From IMG/VR virus record IMGVR_UViG_3300022540_000428, positions 1-47,727 of that record: a DNA stretch of 47,727 nucleotides; one strand, 5' to 3'. Within the stretch, counting starts at the first letter, position 1; each line of letters begins with the position of its first letter. Below the pieces are notes generated by a model. The model did no database searches and was not told the origin of the DNA. It worked only from the letters and a program-made list of their open reading frames with translations. Positions 20,038 to 27,872 of this stretch are shown one piece after another. The stretch comes from a virus. A program made the position numbers and the translations under genes.

Positions 20038-20866
20038 AAAAATAAAAAAACGAATGATTGCTCATGATGCTGATTATCTTATCTTCATGTGTACTGAAGG
20101 TAAAGATGTAAAGACAGGTGGTTTTAAAGCTAAACGAGGTGGTTTCAAAAGTAGAAAGAAGTACAAAGAACCACTGAAGAAATACAAGGATAAGCTCAAA
20201 GTATTAATTCAGGATGTTGAAGATCAGTTTTCTGTAAATTTTGTTGGTCAGGTTAAAGGTATCAAACCAATATTTTCAGATCCAAACGGTAACTTCAGAT
20301 ATGACATTTATCCAGAGTATAAAGGTGAGCGTCCTGAGCGTACCAAATTGTTTTACCGATTGCGTAAGTGGGCTTTAAAAAAGTATGGTTACACCAAAGG
20401 TATTGAAGCTGATGATGAAGTTGCTTACCTTGTAGATACTAAAGGTTGGTTTGGTGCTTCAATGGATAAGGATCTGTGGAGAGGTATAGCCGGTGATTGG
20501 TTAAATGTTCATTATATGAGTATGAGCTTTGTCAATACCTCAGAAGGTGAAGCACGTAACTTCAATTTAATCCAAACTCTTATGGGTGATCCTACTGATA
20601 ATATCAAAGCATTACCTAAAAAAGCCGGTGGTCAAATGATACCAATACCAAACCTACCAAAAGGACAAAGACAACCGTTTAAGGTTACTGAGAAGTTAGC
20701 TATTGAGTTGCTTGATAATTTTGGTTGGCATTGGGAAGGTGTAGTTAAATCTTATGAAAGTAAAGGTTTTACAGAAAAAGATGCTATATTTACAAGACAG
20801 TTAATCTGTATGCGTCAATGGCATCCAAAAAAAGGGATAAGACTATGGCAACCAAAAAACGAATAG
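20027..20866 (+). CDS. FEN-like 5'-3' exonuclease
   Basis: A 279-residue 5' nuclease of the FEN/T5 type. Metal-binding and core motifs are AHDADYLIFM (N-terminal Asp), GIEADDEVAYL, GASMDKDLWRG and LMGDPTDNIKALP. The last is the signature of the helix-3-turn region of this family. It would remove RNA primers and flaps during replication. RBS AGGATTTA sets the start. It overlaps the 53-residue gene downstream. Confidence 0.9.
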   Translation: MKRKKIKKRMIAHDADYLIFMCTEGKDVKTGGFKAKRGGFKSRKKYKEPLKKYKDKLKVLIQDVEDQFSVNFVGQVKGIKPIFSDPNGNFRYDIYPEYKGERPERTKLFYRLRKWALKKYGYTKGIEADDEVAYLVDTKGWFGASMDKDLWRGIAGDWLNVHYMSMSFVNTSEGEARNFNLIQTLMGDPTDNIKALPKKAGGQMIPIPNLPKGQRQPFKVTEKLAIELLDNFGWHWEGVVKSYESKGFTEKDAIFTRQLICMRQWHPKKGIRLWQPKNE

Positions 20867-21006
20867 TGTTATGTGTACCTGTATTGTTAAATGAGATTGA
20901 AGATATACATTCAAAATTTAGACTGAAAATAGAGAGAGCTTTAAAGATCAGAAATGATGATGAAGCAGTTAGAAGAGTATTAAGAGAAATGAAGGATATG
21001 TTATGA
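20845..21006 (+). CDS. small hypothetical protein, RHH-like
   Basis: A 53-residue protein. The start at 20845 (MATKKRIVLCVPVLLNEIED) is chosen for its RBS AAAGGGATAAGACT and lies inside the 3' end of the 5' nuclease gene. A strand (RIVLCVPV) followed by two helices suggests a ribbon-helix-helix or related small fold. It overlaps the dNMP kinase start by four bases. Confidence 0.65.
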   Translation: MATKKRIVLCVPVLLNEIEDIHSKFRLKIERALKIRNDDEAVRRVLREMKDML

Positions 21007-21911
21007 ACGGTAAAAAATTTATATTGATAGGTCACAAGAAAAAGCAAGGTAAAGATACATTTGGAAAGATGCTTAAAACATGTTTAGGGGATGCTGAGAT
21101 ACTTTCTTTTGCTGATCCAATGCGTGAGATTTTAGCACAGCACATGGGTATTACTGTAGCTGAGTTTAAAGAATTATACAATGGTGATGAAGCTGAGAGA
21201 GATAGAGTAAAAACATTTGGTAACGGTAAGATGATCGATTATTTTGGTGAACAAATATGGAGAGATGTTCTGCTAAAAGAAGCGGATAAACTCGATTGTA
21301 AGTACATCATTGTTCCTGACTTTAGATTTCTAAGAGAGCAGATAGATGGTGCGTTAACAATCAAAGTAAATAGACCCGATGTTGTAAATAATGATATGCA
21401 TCAATCTGAAACAGAATTAGATAATTTTCAATTTGACATTATCATTCACAATAATGATAGTTTATATAGACTTAATAACAAGGCACAAGCTATAGCAAAC
21501 CTTATCCATTTTGGAAATAAAAAGATTGAGGGGTTTAGTAGAAAACAGGATCTTCAAAAGATTATTTATCGTGCTGAAAAAGAGATTAAAGAGCTTGAAT
21601 TAAAAAACTTTACTAAAGATACACTTGATACATTACCTTATTCGTTGGGTGCTAGTAGGAAAGAAGAGATGAAAGAACTCTTTAAATTTAAGTTTAATAC
21701 AAAATTTAATTTAAATGACGTACATATGGAAGAGTTGTTAAAAGTTGAAGTTGAAGATCAAGATTACAAAAATCTACTCAAAGATGATGAGCATGAAAAG
21801 AATATAGAAAAAGTTTATCAAAACGGTATTAAAGAGGTTTCATTAGGTATGGGTAAAGTCGTATTCAATGATGAATCAATATATGGTGAGATATTCTGTC
21901 GTTTCAGATAA
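21003..21911 (+). CDS. deoxynucleoside monophosphate kinase with C-terminal extension
   Basis: A 302-residue protein. The first 170 residues match phage dNMP kinases: P-loop GHKKKQGKDTFGK, LSFADPMREILAQH, DYFGEQIWRDVL and IIVPDFRFLREQID. It would phosphorylate dNMPs from host DNA breakdown. The C-terminal 130 residues (acidic, Lys-rich, helical) are not part of the kinase fold I know and may be a fused unknown domain. It shares four bases with the gene before. Confidence 0.85.
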   Translation: MNGKKFILIGHKKKQGKDTFGKMLKTCLGDAEILSFADPMREILAQHMGITVAEFKELYNGDEAERDRVKTFGNGKMIDYFGEQIWRDVLLKEADKLDCKYIIVPDFRFLREQIDGALTIKVNRPDVVNNDMHQSETELDNFQFDIIIHNNDSLYRLNNKAQAIANLIHFGNKKIEGFSRKQDLQKIIYRAEKEIKELELKNFTKDTLDTLPYSLGASRKEEMKELFKFKFNTKFNLNDVHMEELLKVEVEDQDYKNLLKDDEHEKNIEKVYQNGIKEVSLGMGKVVFNDESIYGEIFCRFR

Positions 21912-21940
21912 ATCTAAGTAAAGTTTGGTTAAACTTAGAT
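21912..21940. promoter_or_regulatory. dyad ATCTAAGT/ACTTAGAT
   Basis: A perfect 8-base inverted repeat with a 13-base AT-rich spacer lies between the dNMP kinase stop and the next gene, which encodes a ribbon-helix-helix protein. No T-run follows, so an operator is more likely than a terminator. The RHH protein is a candidate ligand. Confidence 0.45.
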
Positions 21941-21960
21941 AAAAAGTAAAGGAATTAAAA

Positions 21961-22113
21961 ATGGCTGAAAATAAGAAAAAGGCAGTTATACCTAAAATGA
22001 TCAGTATTCGCAAAGATCAATATGATCGTATTGTTGCAATAGCTAATAAAGAAGATCGTAGCATACGTGGTGTTATCCAACGTATGCTTGATGTATATGA
22101 AAAGAGTAATTGA
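21961..22113 (+). CDS. ribbon-helix-helix protein
   Basis: A 50-residue protein. Strand KMISIRKDQ is followed by helices DRIVAIANKEDRSIRGVI and QRMLDVYEKS, the CopG/Arc-type RHH pattern. RBS AAAGGAATTAAAA precedes the ATG. It stands near the end of the rightward operon, just after a dyad that could be its operator. Confidence 0.78.
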   Translation: MAENKKKAVIPKMISIRKDQYDRIVAIANKEDRSIRGVIQRMLDVYEKSN

Positions 22114-22162
22114 CACTAAAGTTGAAACTCTTGATAAAAATAGTTTTACTTAGGAGATTAGT

Positions 22163-22453
22163 ATGAATCAGAACTCTTTAAATGCGTTTGCACAAATTAA
22201 TATAGATGGCACAGTTTCAAGACAAGAGTTAAAAGTGTTATCTGTAATAAAGAAAGCACATACATCTAGGGAAATATCATCTTTATCAGGTATTGAAAGA
22301 TCCTCAGTATGTGCAAGATTAAACGCATTAGTTGAACGTGGACTTGTGATTGAAAAAGGTAACATTGTATGTGATATTACAAATAAAGAAGTTACGCGAT
22401 ATAAAAGAGCTAAAATAAAATGGTTGAAAAAGCTAATAAAAGAATCTACTTAG
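22163..22453 (+). CDS. winged-helix DNA-binding protein
   Basis: A 96-residue protein. Residues 20-70 form a winged helix of the MarR/ArsR-like kind (VIKKAHTSREISSLSGIERS, then SVCARLNALVERGLVIEKGN). RBS AGGAGATTAGT precedes the ATG. It is the last gene of the rightward operon and meets the leftward late operon with only five bases between. It may switch expression toward late genes (inference). Confidence 0.8.
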   Translation: MNQNSLNAFAQINIDGTVSRQELKVLSVIKKAHTSREISSLSGIERSSVCARLNALVERGLVIEKGNIVCDITNKEVTRYKRAKIKWLKKLIKEST

Positions 22454-22458
22454 ACTAA

Positions 22459-22809
22459 TTACCATCTTCCTTTCTTACTTCTCACATCAACATGAGTGAA
22501 GTAAGAATATCTACCTATCCCATATTTTTTAGGGTATTTTTTAAGAAGGTATTTTTGTACCCTGTTTGGAGTTACCCCTGAAACTATAATATCTGAAGCA
22601 ATACCTTTTTTATGTTTACTCCCCTTTGCACCACCTACTGCACTATTATGAGCATTACATCTATATCCACTCATTATTGTTACAGGTCTGTTAAAATGTT
22701 CTCTCACATCCTCTAACACATTAAGTAGCTCTAGCGGTGGAGTAATTAAATCACATTTACCACAATGACACTCAAACTCATATTCATTAAAATTATTACT
22801 TATTCTCAT
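22459..22809 (-). CDS. M15-type D-Ala-D-Ala carboxypeptidase-like endolysin
   Basis: A 116-residue peptidase of the M15A kind. Motifs are TIMSGYRCNAHNSAVGGAKG, then SKHKKGIASDI (His and Asp zinc ligands) and FTHVDVRSKKGRW (last His ligand). Cys14 and Cys19 (CHCGKC) may bind metal at the N-terminus. It cuts peptidoglycan stem peptides. It lies at the end of the late operon with holin and spanin genes. No signal peptide, so it needs a holin to cross the membrane. Confidence 0.9.
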   Translation of the reverse strand: MRISNNFNEYEFECHCGKCDLITPPLELLNVLEDVREHFNRPVTIMSGYRCNAHNSAVGGAKGSKHKKGIASDIIVSGVTPNRVQKYLLKKYPKKYGIGRYSYFTHVDVRSKKGRW

Positions 22810-23294
22810 TTTCCAACCTTAATTACAATTACATCGCCTTTTTCAGAAATAAATGGTTCACCGCCTGTAGGTGTTTGATACAGATTATTTAACTCTGAAT
22901 TATAATAGAAGTGACCATCATACATAGCAAACGATTTACTTGATCCATCCCATGCGTATAACTTAAATTGCGTGTATGGTTTAATAGGAATAGAAAACGT
23001 ACCATTATCATCTGTTTTTCCCACGTACTCCCATGCCCTCGTTTTACCCTCTGAAACAAAAACTAATCTCTCAGCATAGGGATCACCTACTTCAGCGTTT
23101 ATAGCCGGTTCTCCCCATATAATACGTCCTGTAAATAAGAAGCCTGTAGGGGTTTCTTTTATCGGTGTTGTGTAACATGTTTTTGGAGAGATTGGCTTCA
23201 TTACAAAACCCATATCAGTCTTTACAATAACACTTGTGTTTTCACCACATAACAGCATGGTTAAAAATAAGGTGCTAAGGATTAATTTTCTCAT
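22806..23294 (-). CDS. exported beta-sandwich protein, paralogue 1
   Basis: A 162-residue protein with an N-terminal signal peptide (MRKLILSTLFLTMLLCGENT). The mature part carries a transthyretin-like/carboxypeptidase regulatory-like beta-sandwich pattern (VGKTDDNGTFSIPIKPYTQF). LLCG near residue 16 could also be a weak lipobox, making it a lipoprotein. It is a tandem paralogue of the next gene upstream. Its place between endolysin and spanins points to an envelope role such as exclusion or lysis control (inference). Confidence 0.72.
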   Translation of the reverse strand: MRKLILSTLFLTMLLCGENTSVIVKTDMGFVMKPISPKTCYTTPIKETPTGFLFTGRIIWGEPAINAEVGDPYAERLVFVSEGKTRAWEYVGKTDDNGTFSIPIKPYTQFKLYAWDGSSKSFAMYDGHFYYNSELNNLYQTPTGGEPFISEKGDVIVIKVGK

Positions 23295-23665
23295 GAAGGT
23301 AACTCACTAAATGTTGTACCTTCCGGAATACCTTTTATTTCAGTTTCATAATCAAGCCAAGTATTACCATCCGATAACCTAAGAGTAAAAGGACTTAATG
23401 GTTTAACTTTTATTTTAAACTCACCTTCTTTATTTGTCATTGTGGAATAAGTCCAACCGTCACCGACTGCTAATACTGCTATGCCTGTAATGGCTGTATC
23501 AACTACATGATCATTATAACCCTCACCCCAACTCACTTTACTCTCATAGTAGGTGTGAACAGTCTTTACTTTATAACCATTATCAGTCTTTACAACTTTA
23601 CCTTTAGCCCACAAAGCACCACCACCAATTAACGCAATCATTAAGATCCAAAACATTAATTTCAT
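23291..23665 (-). CDS. exported beta-sandwich protein, paralogue 2
   Basis: A 124-residue protein. The N-terminus (MKLMFWILMIALIGGGALWA) is a signal peptide or anchor. The mature region shares with its neighbour the VVKTDNGYKVK start, a WGEGY motif and TNKEGEFKIKVKPLSPFTLR. This is the one-repeat beta-sandwich seen in carboxypeptidase-regulatory domains. RBS AAAAGGAATAAAAA. Likely exported to the periplasm. Confidence 0.72.
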   Translation of the reverse strand: MKLMFWILMIALIGGGALWAKGKVVKTDNGYKVKTVHTYYESKVSWGEGYNDHVVDTAITGIAVLAVGDGWTYSTMTNKEGEFKIKVKPLSPFTLRLSDGNTWLDYETEIKGIPEGTTFSELPS

Positions 23666-23678
23666 TTTTTATTCCTTT

Positions 23679-23792
23679 TTAACTATCAAGTATAGTTATT
23701 GCATGAATTATCCAAAAAGGAATAATAGCCACAAGCCACCAATTTGACATATCAAGTCCAATCATTATCATTATTGATATTAGTAGTGTCAT
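23679..23792 (-). CDS. 37-aa membrane protein coupled to the outer spanin
   Basis: A 37-residue peptide with two hydrophobic stretches (MTLLISIMIMIGLDM and WWLVAIIPFWIIHAITIL). Its ATG overlaps the outer-spanin stop (ATGA) and GGAATAAAAA lies upstream. It could be an additional holin-like or anti-holin peptide. Confidence 0.65.
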   Translation of the reverse strand: MTLLISIMIMIGLDMSNWWLVAIIPFWIIHAITILDS

Positions 23793-24088
23793 TTTTTATT
23801 CCTTCTATTTAATTTTGTATTTATTGAAGCATATCTATAGCAATTCTTTTTATAAATTTCCTTGCTAGTATGTAGCCCAAGCAGTTCGTCAATAACAACT
23901 ATACAAGTACCGTCACCATTATCTATTGGTTTGGTAAAAGATTTGTTATTTGTAGGTGTTGGGTAGATTGGTAATGTTGGGTGATAACACTTTTGTTTCG
24001 TACAGGGTTGAGGAACACAAGGTTTTAATTTTTGACCACACCCATTAAGAAGTAGTAAGGTCGTCAAGCTTAGAAATAGTAGTTTCAT
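23789..24088 (-). CDS. outer-membrane spanin (Rz1-like lipoprotein)
   Basis: A 99-residue lipoprotein. The signal peptide MKLLFLSLTTLLLLNGC ends in a lipobox (LLNG-Cys17). The mature part is rich in Pro and Cys (KPCVPQPCTKQKCYHPTLPI), as in o-spanins. It starts inside the upstream inner-spanin gene in another frame, the typical Rz/Rz1 arrangement. With the inner spanin it would fuse inner and outer membranes at the end of lysis. Confidence 0.85.
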   Translation of the reverse strand: MKLLFLSLTTLLLLNGCGQKLKPCVPQPCTKQKCYHPTLPIYPTPTNNKSFTKPIDNGDGTCIVVIDELLGLHTSKEIYKKNCYRYASINTKLNRRNKK

Positions 24089-24326
24089 TACGTTCTCCTA
24101 TACCATCTATGTACCCATCATTGTAAACTTTTGATGCGTTCTCTTCACAATTATACAATAAAGAATAGGATTTGTTTAATGTAGTTCCAACTTCTTTTAT
24201 AACCATGTCTTTATCGTTATTGAGATCTTCAAGATCACTCACTATTTTAAAGTGATAACCTGTAGCTCCAATCATACCCACAATTACAAGGGCTAAGAAT
24301 CCAAGTAATAATTTATCAAGCATCAT
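24045..24326 (-). CDS. inner-membrane spanin (Rz-like)
   Basis: A 93-residue protein. An N-terminal membrane anchor (MMLDKLLLGFLALVIVGMIG) is followed by a mostly helical periplasmic part. The start at 24326 is chosen over an upstream frame at 24380 because AAGGAAGTT lies directly before it. The outer-spanin gene overlaps its 3' end by 44 bases. It is shorter than lambda Rz, so the periplasmic helix spans less. Confidence 0.8.
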   Translation of the reverse strand: MMLDKLLLGFLALVIVGMIGATGYHFKIVSDLEDLNNDKDMVIKEVGTTLNKSYSLLYNCEENASKVYNDGYIDGIGERNETTISKLDDLTTS

Positions 24327-24600
24327 AACTTCCTTTTTTCCATCGATCCGCTTCATCATGAGGTATAATTCTCCAAACAAGGGCGGATAGGTTTATTAAA
24401 AGAACCCCACAAGCAATATGTACAAAAACATTATTTGCAATTTCAGGCGGTACATCACCAATCTTTAAAAAGATACCGGCAACTATAATACTAACTGTTG
24501 TTGATGTAGTTGTTATACTACCTCGTAACGATTTAGTTCTCCATAAGAGGTAGAGTAAACTCAACCCCCACATTATAAATATATCAGCACAAACTATCAT
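24316..24600 (-). CDS. holin candidate with three membrane segments
   Basis: A 94-residue membrane protein. Hydrophobic stretches lie at about 1-20 (MIVCADIFIMWGLSLLYLLW), 30-48 (STTVSIIVAGIFLKIG) and 58-77 (VFVHIACGVLLINLSALVW). The tail is charged. It overlaps the next lysis gene by four bases. Small three-segment proteins beside endolysin genes are commonly holins or anti-holins; which of the two candidates here is the holin cannot be told. Confidence 0.65.
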   Translation of the reverse strand: MIVCADIFIMWGLSLLYLLWRTKSLRGSITTTSTTVSIIVAGIFLKIGDVPPEIANNVFVHIACGVLLINLSALVWRIIPHDEADRWKKGSYDA

Positions 24601-25058
24601 GAGAAAAATCCTTTTAGTTTTGCTTTTGCCTTATCCCATATTGAAACACTTTCTGTAGCAAGTGCTATTGTCAAAATAAGCCAAAAAGAAGGTAACATTT
24701 CCTTGAACCATGTAAAACCTGTAACCTTCTGCATTATATCACCCCCTGCCTTATGAAATAACATGAATGATAAAACTGTCACTATCAGTCCTGCTAAAAA
24801 AGCTTTAGCTAATTCAAGACGTAATGATTTTTCACACTTTTCACCATCCCCTTCTCTCTGTTTTTTTAGGGTTAGGTAATCATAATAAGCTGAACCCATG
24901 CTTACAAATGCACCAAGTGTTGCAATTATAATATATGCAGGATCAGTAAAAATAATCATCGAGTAGAACACGCTTCCTGAAAAAGCTGATTTCTTTACCA
25001 ACAAAGCACCCGTTGAAACAAGTGTAGTTGATGCTTCTATTTTAGTTGTAATATCCAT
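24597..25058 (-). CDS. holin-like membrane protein
   Basis: A 153-residue protein. After an N-terminal amphipathic part (MDITTKIEASTTLVS) there are membrane stretches at about 24-50 (SMIIFTDPAYIIIATLGAFV), 77-97 (LAGLIVTVLSFMLF) and near the end (FWLILTIALATE). It resembles the LydA/holin superfamily III type. The start at 25058 is favoured by GGGAG six bases upstream; an alternative ATG at 25076 overlaps the upstream stop. Confidence 0.68.
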   Translation of the reverse strand: MDITTKIEASTTLVSTGALLVKKSAFSGSVFYSMIIFTDPAYIIIATLGAFVSMGSAYYDYLTLKKQREGDGEKCEKSLRLELAKAFLAGLIVTVLSFMLFHKAGGDIMQKVTGFTWFKEMLPSFWLILTIALATESVSIWDKAKAKLKGFFS

Positions 25059-25072
25059 ATCAAGCTCCCTTA

Positions 25073-25384
25073 TCATTGAGGTGTTACAGTTGGTAATAAT
25101 TCAATTAAACCACTGTCAAATACAACAGGAACAGAACCGGTAATGATCTGAATATCCCAAACACCTTCACCGGTATATGCTACTGATTCAGAAGTAGGTG
25201 TAAAATGCACAACATGATTAACCTCATCAACCAAATTACCGGTTAAAGTATGAACAGGGTTTGCTCCAATCTTTAATGACATTTTAATTGTCTTACCAAC
25301 TAGGGTAAAATCCTCTTCATCTGTTGACAATGTGGCTATGAAAACATCCATGTTACCACTATATCTTTCTAAGTCCTGAATCAT
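25073..25384 (-). CDS. small tail-associated protein, BppU-like
   Basis: A 103-residue, beta-rich protein (DFTLVGKTIKMSLKIGANPV; GEGVWDIQIITGSVPVVF). The pattern of alternating strands is like the N-terminal Ig-like domain of baseplate upper proteins. It sits between the repeat-rich fibre and the lysis genes. A structural role at the tail tip is inferred. Confidence 0.6.
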   Translation of the reverse strand: MIQDLERYSGNMDVFIATLSTDEEDFTLVGKTIKMSLKIGANPVHTLTGNLVDEVNHVVHFTPTSESVAYTGEGVWDIQIITGSVPVVFDSGLIELLPTVTPQ

Positions 25385-25395
25385 GTATCACTCCT

Positions 25396-27390
25396 TTAGC
25401 AAAATGTAACTTTTCTATTGTATTTTTTAAACATAACATCTCTTTCGTATTGTCTAAAATCAACTTCTCTTGTATATTGTATTATAACAGCTTTTGAGTT
25501 GCAGTATGGTATAGCTATGTTACCCTCATTAGCGGTTAATGTTGATACACCTAAAAGTGTAGCTGAACCATCAACAAACACACTCTCAGATGCAGTAGCA
25601 CTTGTATCAGATACACCTAAAATTGTAGCTGACCAATCAGTTATTATCCTAGCACTTGCTGTTACATCTGATTGAGCATCAAGAATAGCACCTGAATCAT
25701 GAACTACATAGGCATTAGCATTTAAATCAGATTGACCATAAAGTGTTAATAAACCATCTTGTATGATCTGACCGTCAACTGTAACATCACTTACACCATC
25801 AAGTTGTGTTGAACCGCCATAAACAATCTCAGCATCAACACTTAGGTCAGAACTACCACTTAAAGTAGCTGAAGCATCAACATAGTTACCCTCTGAAGCT
25901 GTTGCACTTAAATCTGATACTCCAAGTAAGGTTGCTGACCAATCATGTATAATTTGTCCGTTAAATACAAGGGTTGATAAGCCGGATAAAGGTGTAACAA
26001 CATCTTGAACAATCTGAGCATCAACTATAACATCACTTACACCATCAAGTTGTGCTGAAGCATCACTTATGATTTGACCATCAACTATAACATCACTTAC
26101 ACCATCAAGTTGTGCTGAAGCATCATAGTAAACAGTTTCAGAAGCATTAGCTGTAAGATCTGATACACCAAGTAAGGTTGCTGAAGCATCTTGAACAATC
26201 TCAGCACCAATAGACATACTTGATGATCCGGATAATGAAGCTGAAGCATCCTGAACAATATCTCCATCTGCTACAAGTAAACTTGTACCTAAGACTACTG
26301 CTGTAGCAAGATGTAATATTGTACCGGATGCAGTAAGATCACTTGATCCATCTAATTGAGTAGAACCGTCTTGAACAATCTCTGAATTTGCTGTTAAATC
26401 AGAAACCCCATTTAATTCTGAAGCCCAATCAAATACAATTTCACCATTGACAATTACATCACTTATTCCATCTAATTGAGCAGAAGCATCATAGATACCT
26501 GCTTCCTGAAAAGCATCCATAGCAAATATAATCGACTGATAAAAATGTGAATCTGAAACACCATCTAATTGTGCAGAAGAATCATGAATAATTACACCAT
26601 TTACCGCTAAAGATGAAACACCACTTAATGTGGTTGAAGAATCATGAACAATATCTGCATTAGCTGTTAAATCTGAAACACCATCAAGTTGAGCAGAACC
26701 ATCATAATATACTGTACCTGCACTTTCATCACCGGCTATTATAAACATAGTAGCAACGATACCATCACTTGTACCATCACCGGTTATGATAGATGTTTCT
26801 GTACCTGTTGAAGCTGTACTTATGCCTTTACTTGACCAAGCACCTGAAGAGGCATTACCCCCACCATTTCCTGTAGGTGAATCAGTCCAATCACCAAGAG
26901 TCCAACCCGTACCACTTTCTGTAAATGGAACTGCATCAGCACCATCAAATGCCATTAAAGAAACTGCAAGTGAAAATGTGTTTGTATCTGTAGTCAAAGC
27001 ATCAATCGTTACCGTTGAGGAAACAACTTCCTGTGATACTCCAACTATTCTTAATGGGTTTGTAGCATTAACACCCTTGACATTTAAGTACCATCCATGA
27101 CCATCATCACCCGCTAAAAACGGAACTACAGGAGCATCTTCAAGAGCATCCCCTGTAGCAATCCGAGAGTATAAGCCAATGTAAGTATCAACTCCACCTG
27201 AACCATAATTAAATTCAAGATTCCAACCGGTAAGAATATCAAAACCCTCACCATTTGCCGAGTTCTCATTACCTACGAGAAGTAATAACAAATCCCCTAC
27301 TGCTACACCACTAGGTTTAGTAAGGGTTAAGCTTGTAGCTGTACCTTCTGTACTGTTTTTAGTGTAACTTGCTATTACAGGGATTGCCAT
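25396..27390 (-). CDS. repeat-rich tail fibre
   Basis: A 664-residue protein. The N-terminal 230 residues are a beta-rich domain (IASYTKNSTEGTATSLTLTK). Then follow about 19 repeats of 20-21 residues with consensus SAQLDGVSDLTANGEIVQDA. The C-terminal 35 residues are basic/aromatic with two Cys (FRQYERDVMFKKYNRKVTFC). Two neighbouring repeats are identical over 47 bases (26018-26064 and 26078-26124). Such a solenoid fibre probably extends from the tail tip to bind host surface glycans; repeats can vary in number by recombination. Confidence 0.8.
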   Translation of the reverse strand: MAIPVIASYTKNSTEGTATSLTLTKPSGVAVGDLLLLLVGNENSANGEGFDILTGWNLEFNYGSGGVDTYIGLYSRIATGDALEDAPVVPFLAGDDGHGWYLNVKGVNATNPLRIVGVSQEVVSSTVTIDALTTDTNTFSLAVSLMAFDGADAVPFTESGTGWTLGDWTDSPTGNGGGNASSGAWSSKGISTASTGTETSIITGDGTSDGIVATMFIIAGDESAGTVYYDGSAQLDGVSDLTANADIVHDSSTTLSGVSSLAVNGVIIHDSSAQLDGVSDSHFYQSIIFAMDAFQEAGIYDASAQLDGISDVIVNGEIVFDWASELNGVSDLTANSEIVQDGSTQLDGSSDLTASGTILHLATAVVLGTSLLVADGDIVQDASASLSGSSSMSIGAEIVQDASATLLGVSDLTANASETVYYDASAQLDGVSDVIVDGQIISDASAQLDGVSDVIVDAQIVQDVVTPLSGLSTLVFNGQIIHDWSATLLGVSDLSATASEGNYVDASATLSGSSDLSVDAEIVYGGSTQLDGVSDVTVDGQIIQDGLLTLYGQSDLNANAYVVHDSGAILDAQSDVTASARIITDWSATILGVSDTSATASESVFVDGSATLLGVSTLTANEGNIAIPYCNSKAVIIQYTREVDFRQYERDVMFKKYNRKVTFC

Positions 27391-27406
27391 ACTATTCTCC
27401 TAAGTC

Positions 27407-27802
27407 TTATGAGTAAAGAGTATCTAACTCACCGGCTTTAAGTCTAAACACACCTTCATTCAAAATTGTTCTAGGTGTAGTCAATGCACCATGATCAAGC
27501 ATAGCTCCTGTAGCCTTGTTTCTAACAACAACGTGTGTTGCTTGTAGCCAATCTGCTGTAGCCGGACTCCATTCAAGATCTATAGGGTTAGTCATTTCAA
27601 AATTAGGTGAAGCACCGATTGAAGGTGTAAACTCCTTTCTTGCATAACCACTTCCTACTAATTCATTTACTGCTGAATCATCATCAAGTGGATCTGCTGT
27701 ATGTAGTGAAATTTCCCAAGTTGTAGGAGCAGTTAGAACAACTGAATCACCATCATAAGCCCACTTAATGTATTTTTCTTTAATTATATTTCCCATTGAC
27801 AT
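27407..27802 (-). CDS. tail protein, paralogue of 33411-33818
   Basis: A 131-residue beta-rich protein. The start at 27802 (MSMGNIIKEKYIKW) is preferred for its RBS AAAGGATATATT. The segment LHTADPLDDDSAVNELVGSG followed by YARKEF recurs in the protein at 33411-33818 (FTADPTDTGSVANELTGNG). This motif is common in uncharacterised phage tail proteins. Both copies probably form repeating units of the tail tip. Confidence 0.75.
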   Translation of the reverse strand: MSMGNIIKEKYIKWAYDGDSVVLTAPTTWEISLHTADPLDDDSAVNELVGSGYARKEFTPSIGASPNFEMTNPIDLEWSPATADWLQATHVVVRNKATGAMLDHGALTTPRTILNEGVFRLKAGELDTLYS

Positions 27803-27872
27803 AATATATCCTTTAAAATCAATCGTTTTAGCTGTAAACAGCACCTCTTTGGACTTACACTATTGCCAATTA

